From: Candidatus Cloacimonadota bacterium
GTDB taxonomy: Bacteria > Cloacimonadota > Cloacimonadia > Cloacimonadales > Cloacimonadaceae
Length of the DNA stretch: 8,926 bases
NCBI GenBank assembly: GCA_028683635.1
Contig: JAQUHL010000054.1
Coordinates: 1-8,926 of the forward strand
Direction of reading: 5' to 3'
Below the pieces are notes generated by a model. The model saw nothing but the letters and a program-made list of their open reading frames with translations, was not told the origin of the DNA and did no database searches. This document shows positions 6,726 to 8,926 of the stretch, one piece after another. The position numbers were made by a program, and so were the translations under genes. Position 1 is the stretch's first letter. Every line of letters starts with the position of its first letter.

Positions 6726-7437
6726 GAATATCTTCCTTGCTTTGGCGGTAGTGTTCTTCGATATAGTGGAAACGTCTGGTAAACTTCCTGGTGGTATCCT
6801 TCAGGATGGATTCTGCATCAAAACCAAGCTTGCGGGAAAGGTTTACAATTGTGAAGAGCAGATCCCCCAGTTCTTCTCTGATCTGGCATTCTTCCTTAAG
6901 TTCCAGAGCTTCCAAAAGCTCGGTTTCCTCTTCTTTTAGCTTATCCAGTACACTGGTAATTTCTTCCCAATCAAAGCCGACTGAGGCAGCTTTCTCCTGA
7001 GTGCGTTGGGCATAGATCAGAGCCGGAAGCGCTCTGGGAATGCCATCTAATACAGATATCCTATCCTTCTTCTCGGCTTTTTTGATCCTTTCCCAATTCA
7101 TTTTCACGGCTTCAGCACTGTCCAGATCGAGCTTGCCAAAGACGTGCGGATGCCGGCGCACCAATTTGTCCACAATCTGGTCCACTACCTGTCGGATCCC
7201 AAATTTACCCTGTTCGGAAGCAATCTGTGCCTGGAACACAATGTGCAGCATCAGATCTCCCAATTCCTCAAGCAAGGCCTCATCATCCTTGTCCTCAATC
7301 GCTTCCACAGTTTCATAGAGTTCCTCGATAAAATTTGGGATCAGGCTTTCCGGCGTCTGTTTTATATCCCATGGACATCCTGCTTGGGGATCTCTCAGAT
7401 CGCGAACGATCTGTACTAATTTTGTAAAGCTATCCAT
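6670..7437 (-). CDS. mazG: MazG nucleoside triphosphate pyrophosphohydrolase
   Basis: The 255-residue cytosolic enzyme hydrolyses (d)NTPs to the monophosphate and pyrophosphate, removing non-canonical or excess nucleotides. It has the two-domain layout of the E. coli MazG type and a similar length. The N-terminal domain carries 'CPWD' (21-24), the metal-binding ExxE at Glu39/Glu42 and ExxD at Glu58/Asp61 (EELGDLMLHIVF). The C-terminal domain repeats the pattern with Glu173/Glu176 and Glu189/Asp192 (EELGDLLFTIVNL), followed by the 'RKFTRRF' basic motif. AAGGA lies 5 nt before ATG 7437. It starts 19 nt after the upstream polymerase/ligase gene, and its last 56 nt overlap the histidine kinase gene, suggesting translational coupling. 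Nothing appears truncated. Confidence 0.96.
   Translation of the reverse strand: MDSFTKLVQIVRDLRDPQAGCPWDIKQTPESLIPNFIEELYETVEAIEDKDDEALLEELGDLMLHIVFQAQIASEQGKFGIRQVVDQIVDKLVRRHPHVFGKLDLDSAEAVKMNWERIKKAEKKDRISVLDGIPRALPALIYAQRTQEKAASVGFDWEEITSVLDKLKEEETELLEALELKEECQIREELGDLLFTIVNLSRKLGFDAESILKDTTRKFTRRFHYIEEHYRQSKEDIHEASLEELDVLWEHSKKH
6732..6738 (-). promoter_or_regulatory. Shine-Dalgarno site AAGGAAG inside mazG for the kinase gene
   Basis: AAGGAAG on the minus strand lies within the mazG coding sequence, 6 nt before ATG 6725. It decides in favour of the longer kinase start. The sequence before the alternative ATG 6656 (...CTTCCAGAGC) has no purine-rich match. Confidence 0.65.
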
Positions 7438-7456
7438 TGACTTCCTTTATTTCCTG

Positions 7457-8725
7457 TTATAGTGCCTCAGTTGATTGAACTGGGGTTCCGGGACTATCCT
7501 GAGGAATAAAACTAATGGCGTTTATAGCCGCAAAGTAGATCCAGATATGGTAGTTCCACCGGATTGAACTGGGCAGGCTGCTGGTAGGTATAAACATTAG
7601 CAGGGATGAAAGATACATCAAATACACGTACTTTTTGCTCCCTTCTTCCCTTCTGTAAAGATAATACAGCCTCAGTGCCCACCACCCATACAAAAAGATG
7701 AACCAAAAAAAGATAATGATTCCATGATTACCCAAAAGTTCCATCAAATAGTTGTGCGCATTGGTGATCCAGGCAGTTCGGGACTGTCGTTCGGAGCGCA
7801 TCTCATATTCATAGTTACCGCCACCCACTCCCATAAACCAACTGCTGGCTGCCAGGTCAACCGTTTCCCGGATTAACTGCTTACGTATCTGCAAGGAACT
7901 CATATGCAGTGTTCCGGCATCCGTGGTAACCGTCTCTGCCTGCCTTTCAAAGAGGCTTTGGAACTGCGTGATCGGTTCTCTGAACTGGATCACAACATAA
8001 GCAACCAGGCTGGCTACCAAAATCAAAGATACCAGCTTTGCCTTGATACTTGTATGCCAGATAAAATAATAAGCGATGAAGGTAAGGAGCGAAAGCATGG
8101 CAATCCTTGCTCCCTGGATGGTCACAATTACAAAGCATAGTATTACAAAAAGCCCTGAGATGATGTTCAGCCATTTTCTGTTGATCACTTTCGGCAAAAA
8201 CACCATAAAAGGAACAAGCAGGATTATAAAGGCTGCAAAGATATTCTCTCCATAGAAGGGGCCGGTCGGCACCCAGTGCGTCCCCCCAGAGTATCTCGAA
8301 CTCGGTAGATGTCTCCAGGTAATCAGTTCGTAGATGGCCGTCAACATATAAAGCAAAAAGATGGTTCCAAACAGCAGGTGCATCCTGCTCCGCAGTTTCT
8401 CAGCCCTAAACAATATGCTGAAAGCCCAAAATGTGATTCCATAGCGGATGATGTATAAAGCATAATCAAACACCAGATCCTTATCCCCAGCCCAAAAGAG
8501 GGTAAAGCCATTGTAGGCAAACCAAAACCCCAAAAAGAGTAGTGGTCCCAGGTTGCTTTTATCGATCAGGTTGATTTCCGGATGCGCGATCAGATATGCC
8601 AGTGCCATAGCGGCAAAGGCCAGATAGGACAGGGTAAGCATAAACGGTGCCAGAGGATAGAAATCCAGAATGGCAAAAAAAAGGAAAAAGGTTATGACCA
8701 GGTTTTGGGGATGGAGGAATTTCAT
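7457..8725 (-). CDS. O-antigen ligase / polymerase family membrane protein (Wzy_C type)
   Basis: The 422-residue protein is strongly hydrophobic with roughly ten to eleven membrane segments and one larger extracytoplasmic loop (about 248-320), the topology of the Wzy/WaaL superfamily. Family signatures visible are 'GPFYGENIFAAFIILLVPF' (155-173), an Arg in 'QGARIAMLSLL' (204-214) matching the usual 'gsRg' region, 'GVGGGNYEYEM' (299-309) after the loop, and 'NAHNYLMELLGNHGI' (322-336) with the conserved His324. Members either polymerise lipid-linked oligosaccharide repeats or ligate glycans to lipid A core or protein; sequence alone does not separate these roles. The Wzz-like gene ending 16 nt upstream favours a polymerase role. 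ATG 8725 is preceded by AGGCGG. The soluble C-terminal tail after about 408 is short and polar. Confidence 0.85.
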   Translation of the reverse strand: MKFLHPQNLVITFFLFFAILDFYPLAPFMLTLSYLAFAAMALAYLIAHPEINLIDKSNLGPLLFLGFWFAYNGFTLFWAGDKDLVFDYALYIIRYGITFWAFSILFRAEKLRSRMHLLFGTIFLLYMLTAIYELITWRHLPSSRYSGGTHWVPTGPFYGENIFAAFIILLVPFMVFLPKVINRKWLNIISGLFVILCFVIVTIQGARIAMLSLLTFIAYYFIWHTSIKAKLVSLILVASLVAYVVIQFREPITQFQSLFERQAETVTTDAGTLHMSSLQIRKQLIRETVDLAASSWFMGVGGGNYEYEMRSERQSRTAWITNAHNYLMELLGNHGIIIFFWFIFLYGWWALRLYYLYRREEGSKKYVYLMYLSSLLMFIPTSSLPSSIRWNYHIWIYFAAINAISFIPQDSPGTPVQSTEAL

Positions 8726-8741
8726 GTCCGCCTAATCGGGT

Positions 8742-8926
8742 TCAGATGTTCTTCTGCTCTGATTTTTGCCATCCCAAAGCCTGTATGATCCGGCTAACCT
8801 TATCATGGTTTCTGATGAACACGTTTTCTTTGACCAGAGCCATCAAACTGGATAGCAGGAAGGCTGCAATGGTGATGATTACCACCGTGACAGCACGTTT
8901 GGGTTTGGATCTCATTCCAGCGATAA
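8742..8926 (-). CDS. C-terminal end of a Wzz-like polysaccharide co-polymerase (partial)
   Basis: An open frame enters from the window's right edge and ends at TGA 8744-8742, giving 60 residues. It reads 'IAGMRSKPKRAV', then a single transmembrane helix of about 20 residues, then 'ALVKENVFIRNHDK' and a short polar tail. A Pro/Lys-Arg motif directly before a final membrane helix, followed by an acidic residue after 'AL', is the usual C-terminus of Wzz/GNVR chain-length determinants, which control glycan chain length with a Wzy polymerase. Only the end is visible, so the main periplasmic domain cannot be checked. The stop is 16 nt from the start of the O-antigen ligase/polymerase gene, consistent with one operon. 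It could be another protein with a single C-terminal helix. Confidence 0.65.
   Translation of the reverse strand, partial: IAGMRSKPKRAVTVVIITIAAFLLSSLMALVKENVFIRNHDKVSRIIQALGWQKSEQKNI

Overview
The window carries six protein genes, all on the minus strand, and two non-coding gaps rich in repeats. Transcription runs from high to low coordinates. No tRNA, rRNA, CRISPR array, transposase or phage gene was seen. The combination suggests a Gram-negative anaerobe of the FCB group. Indicators are a secreted multi-domain subtilase with Ig/FN3-type tails, a histidine kinase with an 'HQFGTP' H-box, and moderate GC content. Clear Shine-Dalgarno sequences (AAGGA, GGGAGG) precede most genes, which is unlike typical Bacteroidota. 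Cloacimonadota is my best guess, but this is an inference from style and not from a marker gene.

Region 8926-3581 looks like one operon. It opens with the last 60 residues of a Wzz-like polysaccharide co-polymerase (cut by the window edge). It continues with a polytopic Wzy/WaaL-family O-antigen polymerase or ligase, MazG (nucleotide pyrophosphohydrolase), a membrane sensor histidine kinase, and a bifunctional NAD(P)HX epimerase/dehydratase. Gaps are 16-19 nt, and mazG overlaps the kinase gene by 56 nt. The first two genes belong to surface-polysaccharide assembly. MazG and Nnr are metabolite 'house-cleaning' enzymes. The kinase has no response regulator in view.

Region 3580-3209 is a 372-nt non-coding gap with repeats. 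Region 3208-221 is a single large gene for a secreted subtilisin-like protease of 995 residues. Region 220-1 is a second non-coding stretch.

The most unusual signal is in the two gaps. Downstream of nnr and again downstream of the protease lies the same pair of elements in the same order and orientation: a ~60-bp element (R2) that is almost identical in both places, then a ~80-bp GC-rich inverted-repeat element (R1). The protease gene is therefore bracketed by direct repeats. R2 begins inside or just after the stop codon of the preceding gene. The reading frame through R2 is not conserved between copies, so it is probably a DNA or RNA element and not a coding sequence. A second unusual feature is an internal duplication in the sensor domain of the histidine kinase.
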